Source: Ectocarpus siliculosus (taxonomy: Eukaryota > Sar > Phaeophyceae > Ectocarpales > Ectocarpaceae). Taken from it: a stretch of 64,000 nucleotides of DNA. The translations under genes were made by a program, and so were the position numbers. How positions within the stretch are numbered: position 1 is the first letter of the stretch; each line of letters begins with the position of its first letter. The DNA is taken from NCBI GenBank assembly GCA_000310025.1, contig FN648368.1, positions 176,982 through 240,981 of the forward strand, read 5' to 3'. Of this stretch, positions 1-11,556 are shown one piece after another. The notes beneath the pieces are model-generated. The model was not told the origin of the DNA. It was given only the letters and a program-made list of their open reading frames with translations, and did no database searches.

Positions 1-206
1 AGCGCGCAGAGGGAGTGGAGGATTCCAGAATATCTGTCGTTGATTTCTATTGACTTGCGGACCCCTCGGGGCCAGTTTGTTTGAGTGTACCTTTGTAGGG
101 TAAGTTAACCTGTGACCACGGGAATCGACCGAGTCGAGTGTTGGATCAGTACGGACATACGAAGGTACTGGGTAGAGAGAGATCGGAACGGTTTTTAATG
201 TGAAGA

Positions 207-238
207 CGACGACAACAACAACAACAACAACAACGACA
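207..238. repeat. trinucleotide microsatellite
   Basis: Near-perfect run of ACA/ACG trinucleotides, visible directly. It produces artificial poly-Thr (plus strand) and poly-Cys (minus strand) stretches in shadow ORFs. Confidence 0.9.
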
Positions 239-1078
239 CTTCGTGACGTTGCGACGACGGAGGATCGGATCTGCTACCGAGGGCTGTGCGGCGTCGCAGG
301 AGCACGGCCGTTTCAACCCCATCGATATCGACGCTGGTTCGCTAGTGTAGCATACCCTCTCGATTACTTTGTAGCGCTGACTGGTCGCCTGTGTAGCCTG
401 GTGGGGGCTTCGTCGGTGGTATCTAACGCTGTAGACAATGGTGCGAGAAGGAGATTCTCTCAAGCAGACTGGACTGTTGTGTACCTGGTACCTCCTCCAG
501 TAACTTTTTTGCGGTCCGTTGGTCTGTTGGTCTGTTGGTGATTATTCTGATTGACGGTTTCAGGTTTCATGCCGTCTGATTGGCGGGCGTTGGTTCCTAG
601 CCTTAACCCTGTCAACCGCCCCCTCGCCGCATTCGAAGAAGCGGCGCAGCCGCGTTCTCGCCCATATCGCGTCCGCTACGCCGTGCGTTGGCCGTGGGTG
701 AGGGTTAGGCTTAGGGTCTCACCTGGTACCAGGTAGAACATGGACAGCAGTAGTACAGTGCATGCCCAGTAAGTCCTGTCCAGCAGGGTGTTCCCCCACG
801 ACCCTAAGTGTAAAAGTTGACGCATCTCCACTGAGTGTCATCGTAATAAGGAGCGGGTACATAAGAGTCTCTACCAAAGTGCCGGCAGAAAGGGCGGAAG
901 TACTGTCGGTTGTCGATGATGACCAATGTGCGGCTTATGTAACTCATGCCCCGCGTTCGGCCTCCACGGCTACGTGTGGTGATGATCTCGAAACGTCTCC
1001 AAGCTTTTTGTAGTGGTACCACCTTTTAGCCACGCAAAACGCAGCAATACACTTGTGCATATATAATATCCTGTGTTG

Positions 1079-1560
1079 AAATGGAATCTTGCAGAGCGCG
1101 AGAAACAGCAGCGAGTCTCAAATGTTTTTGCCGGCTGTTGAAGGCATGCACCTTGCCCGCAAGAAGAAGAGAAGGCGGGGGTCGGTTTCCGCTCGAGTCA
1201 ACAATAACAATTGGAGAAGGAGTTTGGTTGTTATCTGGCGCTGTGCGGCGAGGTTTATTCATGTAGAATCTTGTTGCACCTCTTGCCCCCCCTCAGCTGC
1301 TGGGCGCTGTTGGGTGCTATGCGTGCGTCAATCAAAGTCTTGTAGAGGGGAGATCCAGGTGGCGGTGCAAGCAAGGCTACCTGCCCAACCGGTGAGGTAG
1401 CTGCCGCTTCCTCCACTGACCACAGCCGTGACAGCACCAAAAAAGTGTACCCCGCTCCACGTGTGTCCCACGATGATAGTCCTGCAAACGCAGTAACACA
1501 CTCGTTCATGTCCTGTGTCGATCGGAGTCTTGTAGGGCGAGATTCAGCTGGTATTATGTA
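1079..1560. repeat. degenerate direct repeats
   Basis: A motif close to GGAGTCTTGTAGGGCGAGAT recurs in diverged form near 1081, 1265, 1332 and 1524. In two of the copies it is followed by a similar CCCA(C)CCGGTG(A/C)GGTA segment. It looks like an old repeat family, not coding sequence. Confidence 0.35.
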
Positions 1561-2179
1561 GATGAGGCTTATTTTCCACCCCAGCCCACCGGTGCGGTAT
1601 TTTGGCACACACACACACGAACTCGCGATGTGTTCAAACGTCATGGGCTACTGATCGACCAACTTCCGCCAAGAAGACCAATCGGTTGGGATCTCTGCGA
1701 CAACGATAGTAACGGGGGTAATTCTTTTAGGAGTGACGGAGACGAAGGAAAGGGAAAGGGAAGAAAGGAGGACGAAAACGACGATGGAGGAGGAAAACAT
1801 GGAAGAAGAGTGGAAGAGAGCAAAGGGTTTGAGCCAGATGACCTTCCCCAAAACAAGAAACAAACGTAGGGCTAGGGGAGAGCTGCCCAGAGATTCTTGT
1901 CAAGATGAGGATCAGAATGATGGTAGCGAAAACAAGGAGGATAATGGTGAAAGTGCTCCTAAACGAACTAGAGTACAAGGTAATAGCCTTGGTAGACGCG
2001 TCCAGTTTTCTTCTGTTGCTGCTGTTTCTGTCTTTGATCCGAAGGATAGTTTAGCCTCCCCCATGCTGCCCCCTCACGGGGTCCCAGTTCATGGCAGATA
2101 GAAGTGTTTTGTGTTTTCAACCGCACTAAGACTGACGTCTTTTCATTGGTCAGCCGGTTAGCGCGGTCGATGCTAATAA

Positions 2180-2203
2180 TAAAAAAAAAACACACACACA
2201 CAC
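2180..2203. repeat. CA dinucleotide microsatellite
   Basis: A-rich run followed by about ten CA dinucleotides, visible directly. Confidence 0.9.
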
Positions 2204-3521
2204 ATGCAGCTTTATTTAGACAACAGGGTTTTGACGTTTCGGAAATTTACCGCCGTGAACATTGCGCCCTGGTGGGCAGTACCGGTATACCGTACCGCGA
2301 ACAATCAATCGCCGTTCTGAACTGTTTTGCCGCCTCCGTCAAAGTCGCTACCGCCCAAAACGAGTTTCTTCCTGCAATTCCCGTCGGTTGAATTGTTGCT
2401 ATTTCGGTTTAGTCCGGACTGCACGGTTGTGGGTAAGCCTGCCACCGAGGTTGACGGTGGCTACTACCATAGAATGCTGTCGGCTCGCCCGTATCCATTG
2501 GCCGTTTACAGCCAAAGTCCGCACATTCCAGGTTGCTACCCTAAGAAGTTGACCCTGCTGTCTCTTTCGCGCGGCGCGCGCTGCTCTCTTAGTTAGCCTA
2601 CGCGCCGCCCGACCCCTCCTTTTCCTCCATCTCCCCCTCTTTTTTTGTTTTTTGTTATTTTCTTGCGGACACTCGGGCTAAGGTGATATTAATAGTTACC
2701 CCGGTTCTTGCCTTGTTTCCCATAGAGTTGTCTTCTTGTCCCGGAGCGGTGTGGCCCTCCATCTCTGAACTCTCTCCTTTCCTCTCTCTGGGGCATACCC
2801 CCACGGCGTGCGGTCACTCCGCCACCCTCACCGTGCTCTCTGCTGCTGCATAACCCCGGTGTCCAAGCCGGGGCGTTAGGATCCAGTCTCATTTTGCAGC
2901 TACCAAAGCTGGCGGTTCACGAGCTACCCCGATCTCACGACAGCAGCAGTAACTCCCAACCGCCAAACTCAGGATCCCCCTATCAACAGTGCTAGGGACC
3001 GTATATCCGTCTTTGCTGGGTGGTCTTTCGAGGTCTAGATCCACTTGCGGAACCTCGGCCTACCCCAGGGACGGGGGGGGCAGGCCGGGGAGGAGAGTGT
3101 ACATGCAGCGGAATCGTGCAATTGGCCGACACACTACTGCTGTACAGTCACAATGCCAGGTTCTCCTCCAGGTTCGCCAAGGGTGGGGCGCCACGTTCCG
3201 CGGGGTTGGAAGAACGCGTTCTTGGTGAAAGCCAAGGGTACAAGCGTCAATCAAGAAGTACTCGCTGGAGTGATGGATGGATGACCGTTGTCTCGTCCGC
3301 AAAAAATTGTGAGTGCGAACTGTGTACTGCTGTAGCAGCAGGAGGGTACATTCGATATACTCGTAGCATAGCATGGGGGTGGTATATTGCGTAGACATAT
3401 GCGGGGATTGCAGTGCCGAAGTTTCTTTGTGTTTTCCTTGGGAGTGTGGTAGATTGGTGGAGATTCATGGAGATTCGTTCTGGGTGTTTAAGCGTTATGC
3501 GTGACTTGATGCCGTGATGGC

Positions 3522-4010
3522 ATGACGAGCTCAAGCACGCCCCCGATAAATACAACACGCTTGTCAACACGTCTACACGTCTTGACCTACCCCTACGGCC
3601 CGTCATGGCCGAGCTGCTCTACGCTCCCATCTCACACAACTGAGCCACCCGAATTTGTCGATCACGCTAGCGCCCGACTAGCAGAGGAGGACGCCCGGAT
3701 CAACGAGTTGGTCAACCAGAGGGTAGAAGCAAAACTGGCCAAGATTAAGATTTCGAGGCAACGAGCCGAGGAGCGGAGGACAGATGACGTCCGGTCCGGA
3801 AGAGAGCACGAGGATCGCCACCAGCAACACGTGGGAGCGACCATCGGCCAACCCGACGACCGACGAAATCGCCCGCACACTCACCGACGCCCTCACCGGT
3901 CGTCTTCACGTCTCATCAGGGGACATGGGTAGAGTACCCACTAATGCAGGAACGGTTACAAGTAGGATGACTGAGACTAAGCGCCTAGCGCCTTGGGATG
4001 GTGTACTGTA
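3522..4010 (+). pseudogene. degenerate transposon-like ORF
   Basis: An open frame at 3522-3932 encodes a Ser/Thr/Pro-rich start, then a charged helical segment (EEDARINELVNQRVEAKL), then an Arg/His-rich end. A second frame from 3784 to about 4010 continues in helical, more protein-like sequence (DEIARTLTDALTGRL), which suggests a frameshift joining the two. The composition resembles a gag or accessory ORF of a mobile element, but I see no zinc knuckle or catalytic motif. There is no neighbouring gene to which it could be an exon. Treat as a decayed ORF of unknown origin. Confidence 0.3.
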
Positions 4011-6360
4011 TTCAAGCAAGGGGAAGATGTGTGTGTGTGAGCAGGCAAAGTTTTTGATTTTTCGATCGAACATGGTAGCTATATGTTTGTATGTTGTTTG
4101 TTGTTTTTCTTCACATTAAACTCGTGTCAGTTGCTAATCCCAAAATCTAGCAAAGACTCGGCCCGTGGTCTCAAAAATGCTAAAGCCATCAGAGGATCTA
4201 AAGAACACACACACACACTATTAGCAAGAAAAGGGTACACAAGCCCGAAGAGGTACACCTACAATCCCTGCCGCACGTTTGTTTGCGTGCTCACAACTGA
4301 ACTACACGCCCACACACTACAAATCGACTACAGCAGCGGCATCACCCCCCTTGTCCCGCACTTCACCAAAATGAATGTTTGTCGACTACAGCGTACTGCT
4401 GTCTGAAGTGCTGTCTGTACAAAAATAACACCATGGTGTATGGTACACAACAAGCTCGGGGCATGCAGCTGCTGTCTGAAGTGCTGTCAGAATGGGTCCG
4501 TGGACATACAATGAAGAAGAACAACTAACCAAAGCCATCATTGCAATTTTGACAATCGCCCGAATCTATCTTTCCAGATCATCTGTGTTAGACACAGCAG
4601 TGTAAACATCGACACTGACTAGGAATCGTTCCACATTACGGTGTTTGCGAAGTTGAAATTTCAGTTTCATCTTGGTCTTTTTGATCCCCCCGAGCGCCGA
4701 AGACCAATGGATCTTTAGGAATTCAATCTTTTGCTTTATGGAATTGCCCCCAAAGACCGCAGGAAAGCTTGAATTCAGTCTTGCTCATTTTGGTCTTTGA
4801 AGGAACAATTTTTGATTGGCCTACACACCCCGAGATACTCCCGACGTCCTCCCGACACCGCCGCACCATCCCGTGGAGCTGCCCAAACACACACACCTTG
4901 GCCGCCGTAGACGACACCATGCATGGCGAACCAACTACAAACAGCAGCAGTGCCGCCAGACCACAGACGGTCAGACAAACGTCGCTGCACCGCACACCCG
5001 GTGCGCATTGCATGCTGCCGACATGGTGCAACTTTTGCTTCATCTTAAATGTTTTTTTTATTTTTCTTAATATGACACCACGAAACCATCTCCATCATAG
5101 AAAAGAGTTTATGCGTGGACAGAAGCATGCCGCTCTACATGCATGCTCATAATAATAAGTGACACATCAAACCGCGGCGTGAGGAGGGTGAGGCGGTGAG
5201 GCGGGCGGCATAGATCTCAGGAGTGCGGCACAGGTGGTGGAGGCGGAGGTGATGGAGATGGGGATGCTTCAAGCGGCGTGGGGGCGTGAGGAGCTGCAGC
5301 GCGTGCGTCCTGTGGACCGTGCTGTGGTGATTTGGTTGACAGGAAACTATCGACTCCGTCGACGACTGACTGCGATATGTATCACAACTTGTTCGCGTGC
5401 TGAAGGGGTACGTACACACATACATGCATACCTCCGCTTTTTGCGGCGCTACGCTTCCCATGCACTCCCGGTAACTGAACTGGGCCAACCGCCTGTTCAT
5501 GAATTAGTACGTTGCTCCATCAGTATTCTCCATGACTGGGGGTGGGTGAGGGTGCAGTGATAGTGGAGTAGTAGTAGCCTTGTTGGGGTGAAAGCGGAAG
5601 CTCGGAAATATGTTTGGTGTTCCGAGTCGGCTCAACCATCTGTCTGCCGCCGCCGGCAAAGGGGCTCCGTCGTATTGAACGCAACGTTCTAGGAAATTTC
5701 CGCATGTTCAAGACTGAAATATTGCGCTCCGGTCTTCGCAAGCTATTTTTGAAACCAAAATTCAATCTTGGGCCGGAATTCCTTCAAACTTCCAAGACTG
5801 AAATGGGAGACCATTTCGCAAACACCCTATTGAAGGGGTCTCGAAACGATGCAGGTACACAATTAAGGCACCCGGGTTATCCGCGCCATCTCTGCCGCGT
5901 CTCTCTACAAAACCAGTGACGTCATCACACATACCTAACACCGATATTCAGGAAAAAACGGAAAATAATTGACAACACAAGAGATGTTTGTCCGTGCGAC
6001 ACGGTTCGATGCCGTCCGCATGCTCCGTCCGGTTCCGCTGCTGCTCCGGTGCCACTGCTCCGGTGCCGTTGCTCCGGTGCCGCTTCTCCGGTGTCGCTGT
6101 GGCCAGTCCTAGCACGACCAAACTCGACCCGCTCCGCTTCGTACACGCTCTCGTTGCTGTCCTTCCCAGTCGGTTCCTCGCTTTCTCCCTCGTTGCACTT
6201 AGGGTCCTTGGTCTGAAAATTCTCGCGCCGAAGGGTCAACCAGCCCAGTCAGCTCGTCACCACCTGTCCCCTCCTCATTTGATGGCAAAACCAGGTTACT
6301 GAGACAGTACAGCTCCCTCTAGCCAACCTAGGGCCGTGTACATAGTGCCCGTCCACCTTT
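4010..6360. other. intergenic region, no gene supported
   Basis: No exon chain or domain is visible. Two AT-richer segments, 4640-4805 and 5690-5820, share short blocks in opposite orientation (GAATTCAATCTT, AAGACTGAA, GGTCTT next to GAGCGC or GCGCTC). They may be diverged inverted copies of one small repeat. A 15-bp tandem repeat lies at 6036-6102. Confidence 0.5.
6036..6102. repeat. 15-bp tandem repeat, about 4.5 copies
   Basis: Imperfect tandem units of CTCCGGTGCCGTTGC, with variants at the 12th-15th bases, read directly from the sequence. Confidence 0.75.
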
Positions 6361-6530
6361 CTGATGGCGTCTGCCTCCGCGCACAAAGATGAGATGGGCA
6401 TTGCTGCCTACACCGACGGCCTCGAGGCCCGCGCATCTGCACCTTTGTACCTGACGCACCAGTGCCGACCCAACTCCACCACTACGCACGCCTCGCGGCG
6501 GGTGTGCTGTAGCAAGAAGGTATCGGTCCC

Positions 6531-7345
6531 TTGAGGGTGAGTCTAGCCCTGCTCGCTAGAAAGACCCCCCCCCCTCGCTTTGGGTCATGCCTAAGCAAAA
6601 CCTTGCCTAGGCAGCGAGGGGAAGAAGGAAAAGGGTTTGCGCAGGAAGGAGTGCGTGATGTGGTGCTGACTGAAGAAAATATTCTAGTCGGAAAAGAAGG
6701 AGTGAGCATGGAGGAGCTGCGTAGGGTGCATTCGAGTGACAGTGTAGAAAAGGCAATTACGGCGTGGAACCTGCTGATCACGACTGTAACATACATACTA
6801 TACATGCCTATCCTCACCCAGATCATCGCCGATGGTAGTCCAAGTGGAGGTTGGAAAATATTCCTCGACTATTACGAGCCGCGTGCCAGGGCCGAGAAAG
6901 AAAGGCTGTCATCTCAATATCACGCTCTTGAGACGAAAGTAGGAGAGACCCGCAAGAATACTTTGGGAGATTTGCTGTTTTGCGCAGTAGGCTAGCCTCG
7001 CACGGTGTTGTTTTCTCCGACGAAGATGCCAATGCCCACATGGTATACCACCTTTCCACCTTTCCGACGAGTACATGGTAGAGAAGAAGATTCTGACTAT
7101 CTATGACACCGATTCCCCCCTCGCGCGAGACAATAAAAAAAGGCTGTGCGAGATGCTCATGCGGACTTGGTTCGCCGTCGGGAGGAGGAACCGAAGAATG
7201 GTGCGGGGCACGCGTTCGTCGCTTCCGGTGGCATCCGGGGCGATGGACGTGTTCAAAATGGGTCGAGTGGAAACGGCGGGGGTCAGGACGGAGACGGAGG
7301 CGCCCGGAGTCGGAGCAGGAGCAGGGGGAGAGGAAACAAGAAAGG
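6531..7345 (+). pseudogene. copia gag remnant
   Basis: The first frame (6531-6995) carries a helical segment with AWNLLI, then KIFLDYYEPRARAEKERLSSQ, the pattern of copia gag (UBN2-type) capsid. The frame is then lost and resumes in pieces: NAHMVYHL near 7033, EKKILTIYDTDSPL near 7081 in a second frame, and an Arg/Gly-rich C-terminal region (RSRSRSRGRGNKKGG) in a third. Immediately downstream a split zinc-binding motif reads CYLH in one frame and TCSHTNAQC in another (about 7372-7420), matching the C-x-x-H-x-x-C-x-H-x4-C type found in many copia gags. A single-base shift separates its halves. Confidence 0.7.
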
Positions 7346-7439
7346 AGGTGAGAGAGGAGCCGACAACGACCACTGCTACCTACATCCGCACTTGTTCCCA
7401 CACCAACGCCCAGTGCTACACTCAGCGCGACCGTCAGAA

Positions 7440-7929
7440 GAAGCAGGAGCAGCAGCAGCCTCAGCAACAGCAGCATCAGCAACAGCAGCCTCAGTAACAG
7501 CAGCCTCAGCAACAGCAGCATCAGCAACAGCAGCCGCAGCAACAGCAGCCGCAGCAACAGCAACTTCACGGACCGCCGCCGCAGCAGCCGAGCTACATTG
7601 GGGGGGCCTGGGGAGGTGGGCCTCAGCACGGACCTCACAGCGGCTACGGAGGACAGCATCAGCACAGGTATTCAGCTCCCCCTCGTCCGCCACAACCGCC
7701 GTGGCGGCCTCCGTACGGACATGCAAATGTGATGCATGCGTATAGTGCTATGCCCTACGGGGGGCCCGCGTATGGTACCGAGTAGCAACAGCAGCAGCAA
7801 CAGCAGCAGCAGCAGCAGCCTTCGCCAGACTACTACCAGCAGCAGCCGTACTACCCGCCTCCGACACCGTACTATCAGCAGCAGCAGCCAACACCGCAGC
7901 CTCCGCCACCGCCGTCGTTTCAGCCGCAG

Positions 7930-7965
<36 letters not shown>
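7440..7965 (+). repeat. CAG/CAA (poly-Gln) repeat tract
   Basis: Two blocks of CAG/CAA triplets (about 7440-7575 and 7787-7965) with Pro/Tyr/Gly-rich sequence between them. In the gag frame they read as poly-Gln with two in-frame stops (TAA at about 7495, TAG at about 7783). The same DNA gives poly-Ala, poly-Ser and poly-Leu shadow ORFs in the other frames and strand, which are not genes. Nothing suggests an independent protein here. Confidence 0.85.
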
Positions 7966-7967
<2 letters not shown>

Positions 7968-8040
7968 CTCAACCCATGCCCTGCCCCGGTCGCCTTCTCC
8001 CGGAGCAGCAGCCTATCCGCCTCGGCATCTCCACTCCCTG

Positions 8041-8530
8041 ATGGCACACTTTATGTCTGCTGACGAGATGAGTTCGCTTTCGGTTTCGAGTGATGTAGGC
8101 AGTGTCGCATGTGGTGGTGATCTTGGTTTTGCTTTGTCTGCACAGAGTTGCGAGTACAGTCCTGGTAGGGAGGTATTTTGGTCTGATAGCGGTGCAAGCA
8201 ACCATTTTGTGAGTAACAGCTCTAAGATGTACAACATCTCGCCTGTACCCCCCAGCAAATAATTCATCAGAGTAGGCAATGGTGCTCATTTGCGCGTGGA
8301 GTGTGTGGGTAGTGTCAATCTGGCATTTCACATGGCAGGGGCCGATCGGGAGAAGTGGATTTCTGTGTCCAATTGACAGACGTGTACGTAGTACCAGGAA
8401 TTTCGTTCAACTTGTTCTCTCTGCACCAAACGCAGAAAAAGCACAGGATAATGTTGGATGAGAGGGGTGTGCACCTTTTCGGCGGTCGGCTTAGTTTCGA
8501 ATATTCGGATATCGGATTCTCTCTATCGGC
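8041..8530 (+). pseudogene. copia aspartic protease remnant
   Basis: In frame with the poly-Gln region, the peptide contains FWSDSGASNHFV near 8178, the catalytic DSGAS motif of retroviral-type aspartic proteases, embedded as in copia elements. The frame ends at a TAA near 8260 and the homology continues in another frame from 8355 with LTDVYVVPGISFNLFS, the usual copia post-protease segment (compare the VLYVPGLxxNLLS pattern). The catalytic residues are present, but the frameshift and stop mean it is not expressed as an intact protease. Confidence 0.75.
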
Positions 8531-8696
8531 CACCCGCTTGCCTCCCTCGTACCACGACGGTGATGTAATCCCCTCTACCGTTGTCCCTCCCCCCGTTGTC
8601 CGCCAAGCGTCTCCGCCTGGCGTTGGTACTGGCCTTTTTGCGCAAAACCCCCCTCCCGCTTCTCAGAGTTCAGGATCGGGTGCAGGGTGCGGTCCG

Positions 8697-8960
8697 AGTT
8701 CCAGCTTCCAGTCCACCGTTCCCGCCGGTGTTGTACCTTCGACTTCGAGCTTCCAGTCCACCGGTCCCGCCGGTGTTGTACCTTCGACTTCGAGCTTCCA
8801 GTCCACCGGTCAGGCCGGTGTTGTACCTTCGACTTGGAGCTTCCCGTCCATCGGTACTGCCGGTGATGTACCTTCGACTTCGAGCTTCCCGTCCATCGGT
8901 ACTGCCGGTGTTGTACCTTCGGCTTCGAGCATCCCGTCCACCACTTGCGGTGAAGTACCT
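8697..8960 (+). repeat. 45-bp tandem repeats coding a 15-residue unit
   Basis: Six tandem 45-bp units encode variants of SSFQSTGPAGVVPST. They lie in an open Ser/Pro/Val-rich extension (frame 8355-9449) between the protease tail and the integrase zinc finger. The unit is read directly. Such an extension is not part of the conserved copia polyprotein. Confidence 0.85.
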
Positions 8961-9407
8961 CCGAGTGATGCTTCCCCGTCTATCGATGTTGATTTAGTGT
9001 CTCCGTCGATCCGAGGTTTTCAGCCCGTCCTAGCCGCAGCCATCGCCTCATCCGAAGTCCTGTCCCCCTCAGTCGTGAACCCGAACGTGTCGCGAGAGAC
9101 AGAGATCATGCCCCTTGAGTCCCAGGATAATTTGCCTTTGATGGGCATGAGTATGTCCTTGAATGTAGGCTTGATGAACGGGCAAGACTCGGTCCCACCG
9201 GGTGACTTTTATCCCGACCCATTAGGCGTGTGTGAGTCCGTGAAGCCCCCCGTTGCGTTCGCTCTGATGCAACATGAGTTGGACGTGCTCAGAGACTTCG
9301 TTGTCGAGTGCCGTGTGCAGCAAGATGTAGGTACCCCCTCCCTTTCCCATGCTTTGGCGATTATCGCCCCCGGTGGTCCAGCGTTCACTGTAGGAAAACC
9401 CACGTCC

Positions 9408-9990
9408 ACCATCGACATTAATTTTTTCCACGCTTCACCGGCCACGTGAATGAATTTTTGATGAGGGAAACCGCCAAGCAGCAGGGTGTTCAATTGGTGG
9501 GGGAACTGCAGCCATGCGTCGGCTGCATCGAGGCGAAGGGCAGGAGGGCCCCGGTGCCGCGGCGTGGAGTCACCCGCGCGTCGGTACCGTTCGGCAAGGT
9601 GCACATCGACATCACCGGCCCGTACTCTTAGGCGTTCGACGGTTCCCGTTACCTGATCATGTTCGTGGACAGCGCGTCGCGGTGGCAACGGGCGTACGGC
9701 ATGCGGGCCAAGAGCAACACCCTGACGTACACGCGGCGCTTCCTCGCCAGCCTGAACGGCAACGGCACTCTTGGGTGTTTCCGCATGGACAACGCTGGGG
9801 AGTTCACCAGTGCTTCCTTCGCCGCGTTCTGCGACGCCGCTGGCATCTGGCGCGAGTACACCGCGCCCGACACCCCGAAGCAGAATGCGGTCGTCGAAAG
9901 CGCCATCTGGCGCGCTATGAAGGGGGGCCACGCCGCCCACCGCCTCGTCCTCTCCATGGTCACGTCGACCTCGCCTCTATCCCCGGTATG
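9408..9990 (+). pseudogene. copia integrase, DD35E intact but stop-interrupted
   Basis: The zinc-binding HHCC module is present: a first His near 9434, then after a frame change GHVNEFLMRET and CVGC near 9518. The catalytic core follows in the frame that starts at 9446: HIDITGP with the first Asp, RMDNAGEF with the second Asp, and KQNAVVESAIW with the Glu. Exactly 35 residues separate the second Asp and the Glu. A TAG at 9629-9631 interrupts the core after GPYS. Integrase C-terminal sequence (NPAWMSPFEAFF, CFYLLGARNH, NNVVWINRR) continues in two more frames up to about 10,310. Confidence 0.85.
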
Positions 9991-11049
9991 GACGCGAACG
10001 GACACCGGCTGTGGCTTGCATCGGCGATCTGGGCCTCCGGCTGCTTCAACCGTTCCGTGACGTCGGCCAACCCGGCCTGGATGTCGCCGTTCGAGGCCTT
10101 CTTCGAACCGAAACCGCCGCTCAAGGTCGTCCCCTTTTTCCAGGAGGGGATGATGCGCGTGAAGCGCGCCACAAGGCGGACGGCCAATCCGTCCGTTGCT
10201 TCTACCTGCTCGGAGCGCGCAACCACTCCGCCGCCACTGCCGTCGTTCTCCGCGCCGACACCGGAAGGATCTGCCTGTCCAACAACGTCGTGTGGATCAA
10301 CCGCCGCACCGCCGTGCCGGCGCCGGTACCGGCGAGCGGGGGGGGTTCTTCGGTCACCGCGGCGCCCTCGCCGGCCGCCGCCGTTCCTGCAGCCGCTGCC
10401 GCACCGCCACCGCCATGGACATCGCGGACGTACACCTACACCCCGCCCACAACGACCACCGCTTCGCCGCTGCCTGCTTCTCCGTCGATCTTCACAGGGT
10501 CCGGAGCCCCGTCACCGATCTCCACGGCGTCGTCGAGTGCACCGCCGTCCACCGCAGCCACGCCGCCCCGTCCACCGCCGACACCACCCCCGCACCCGCT
10601 CCCCCATCACCCGCCGCTTTCACAGCGAGCCGTCAAAGAGTTGGGCGAGAAGGAAACAGGGTACATGGCCGTACGCGCGGCGACCGAGTGTGCTTCATGG
10701 ATGAGCAACAGCAACCGCCGTCGCCGTCAGGTGGCGGCACCGCTCTCCAACACCGCATGGGGCTGCTGTCGATGATGGGCAAGGATGCGCTCGTCTCGTC
10801 GCTCGCCACCCGGGAGGCCGTCGATCAAGGGCGTCGAGACCTGCCACCGTCCGCCAACATCGCCCCTCCCGCTCCCCCACCGCCGCAAGATACGAGTTTA
10901 GCAGGCCATGGGAGCGGGGGGGCCGCAGGAGCTGGAGGGCCGGGGGGGCTGCACATGTTCGCAGCAATGTTCGCCACCCGCGAGGATGTGGAAGCCACTC
11001 TTCGTGCCAAGCGCCCTCCTGACAAGACGCCGGACCTTCCTCACTGCCT

Positions 11050-11350
11050 CGCCGGCGACCTCCGAGTGCCGAAAACCGTTCAAGGAGGCCATGCGGTCTC
11101 AACATTCAGAGTTGTGGGATGATGCAGTCGGTCGGGAGTTTTTCGGTCTATTGGATGCAGGTACTTTTAGTCTGGTGTAGCAACCAGTAGAAACCTTCAT
11201 CAACGCCAAGTGGGTATTCAACTGTAAGGCAGACGAGTACGGATGGCTGACGAAATTCAAGGCAAGACTTGTAGCGCGGGGGGACATGCAGAGGGCTTCG
11301 ACTGATTTTGGAGAATTGTTTGCACCCACCGTATCCGTGTCTGGGTAGCA
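11050..11350 (+). pseudogene. copia reverse transcriptase, N-terminal fragment
   Basis: The start of the copia RT domain (RVT_2 type) is recognisable: FKEAMRSQHSELW, then GTFSLV followed by a TAG stop, then INAKWVFNCKADEYG, KARLVARGD and DFGELFAPTVSVSG. All of this is in one frame apart from the stop. Homology then ends; the YVDD-type active-site block and RNase H are absent. A long Pro/Ala/Ser-rich linker of 700 bp precedes it, in shifting frames. Confidence 0.8.
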
Positions 11351-11556
11351 CAGAGAACAACTGAAGAGTCGACGCTTGTAGGATTAGGCCAAACGATGTC
11401 GTTGGTGTACGGACTATTCTTTGCGCACAAAGCGAAAGATATATGGGTGGTTGTGATTCATATTGAGAGGCGCTAACGCCTTCCAAGTTCGTTGACGAAC
11501 GTGGGACGCCTCGCGGGTGGCGTGAAACCTACCTACCTATGCCTGTGACCAGGGCG

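Larger units (their letters stand above)
1..3500. other. gene-poor region with simple repeats
   Basis: No gene is supported here. Many short ORFs exist on both strands but none has a recognisable domain or a consistent set of splice sites. The stretch contains a CAA/ACG-type trinucleotide run (about 207-238), a CA dinucleotide run (about 2180-2203), a polypyrimidine-rich block (about 2600-2860) and degenerate repeats at 1079-1560. An ORF at 1733-2101 (+) is rich in Glu, Lys and Arg with a GRRVQFSSVAAV segment. It could be an exon or a decayed transposon ORF; I cannot assign it. Confidence 0.5.
6364..11350 (+). mobile_element. decayed Ty1/copia retrotransposon, 3'-truncated
   Basis: The domain order gag, zinc-binding motif, protease, integrase, reverse transcriptase is that of Ty1/copia (Pseudoviridae-type) elements, in which integrase precedes RT. 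All parts lie on the plus strand but in different frames, with in-frame stops (for example TAG at 9629-9631 inside integrase) and several frameshifts, so the copy is not functional. Homology stops in the first conserved RT block near 11,348; there is no RT active-site block, no RNase H and no recognisable 3' LTR. A 5' LTR was not identified. The 3' break lies about 200 bp before the Crypton-like pair. Confidence 0.85.

Noticed and set aside
6823-8047. Poly-Leu, poly-Ala and poly-Ser ORFs on both strands
   Set aside because: They are frame and strand shadows of the CAG/CAA repeat within the copia element and contain no independent domain.
8697-8960. CRISPR-like array
   Set aside because: The units are contiguous 45-bp coding repeats without spacers, inside a eukaryotic retrotransposon.
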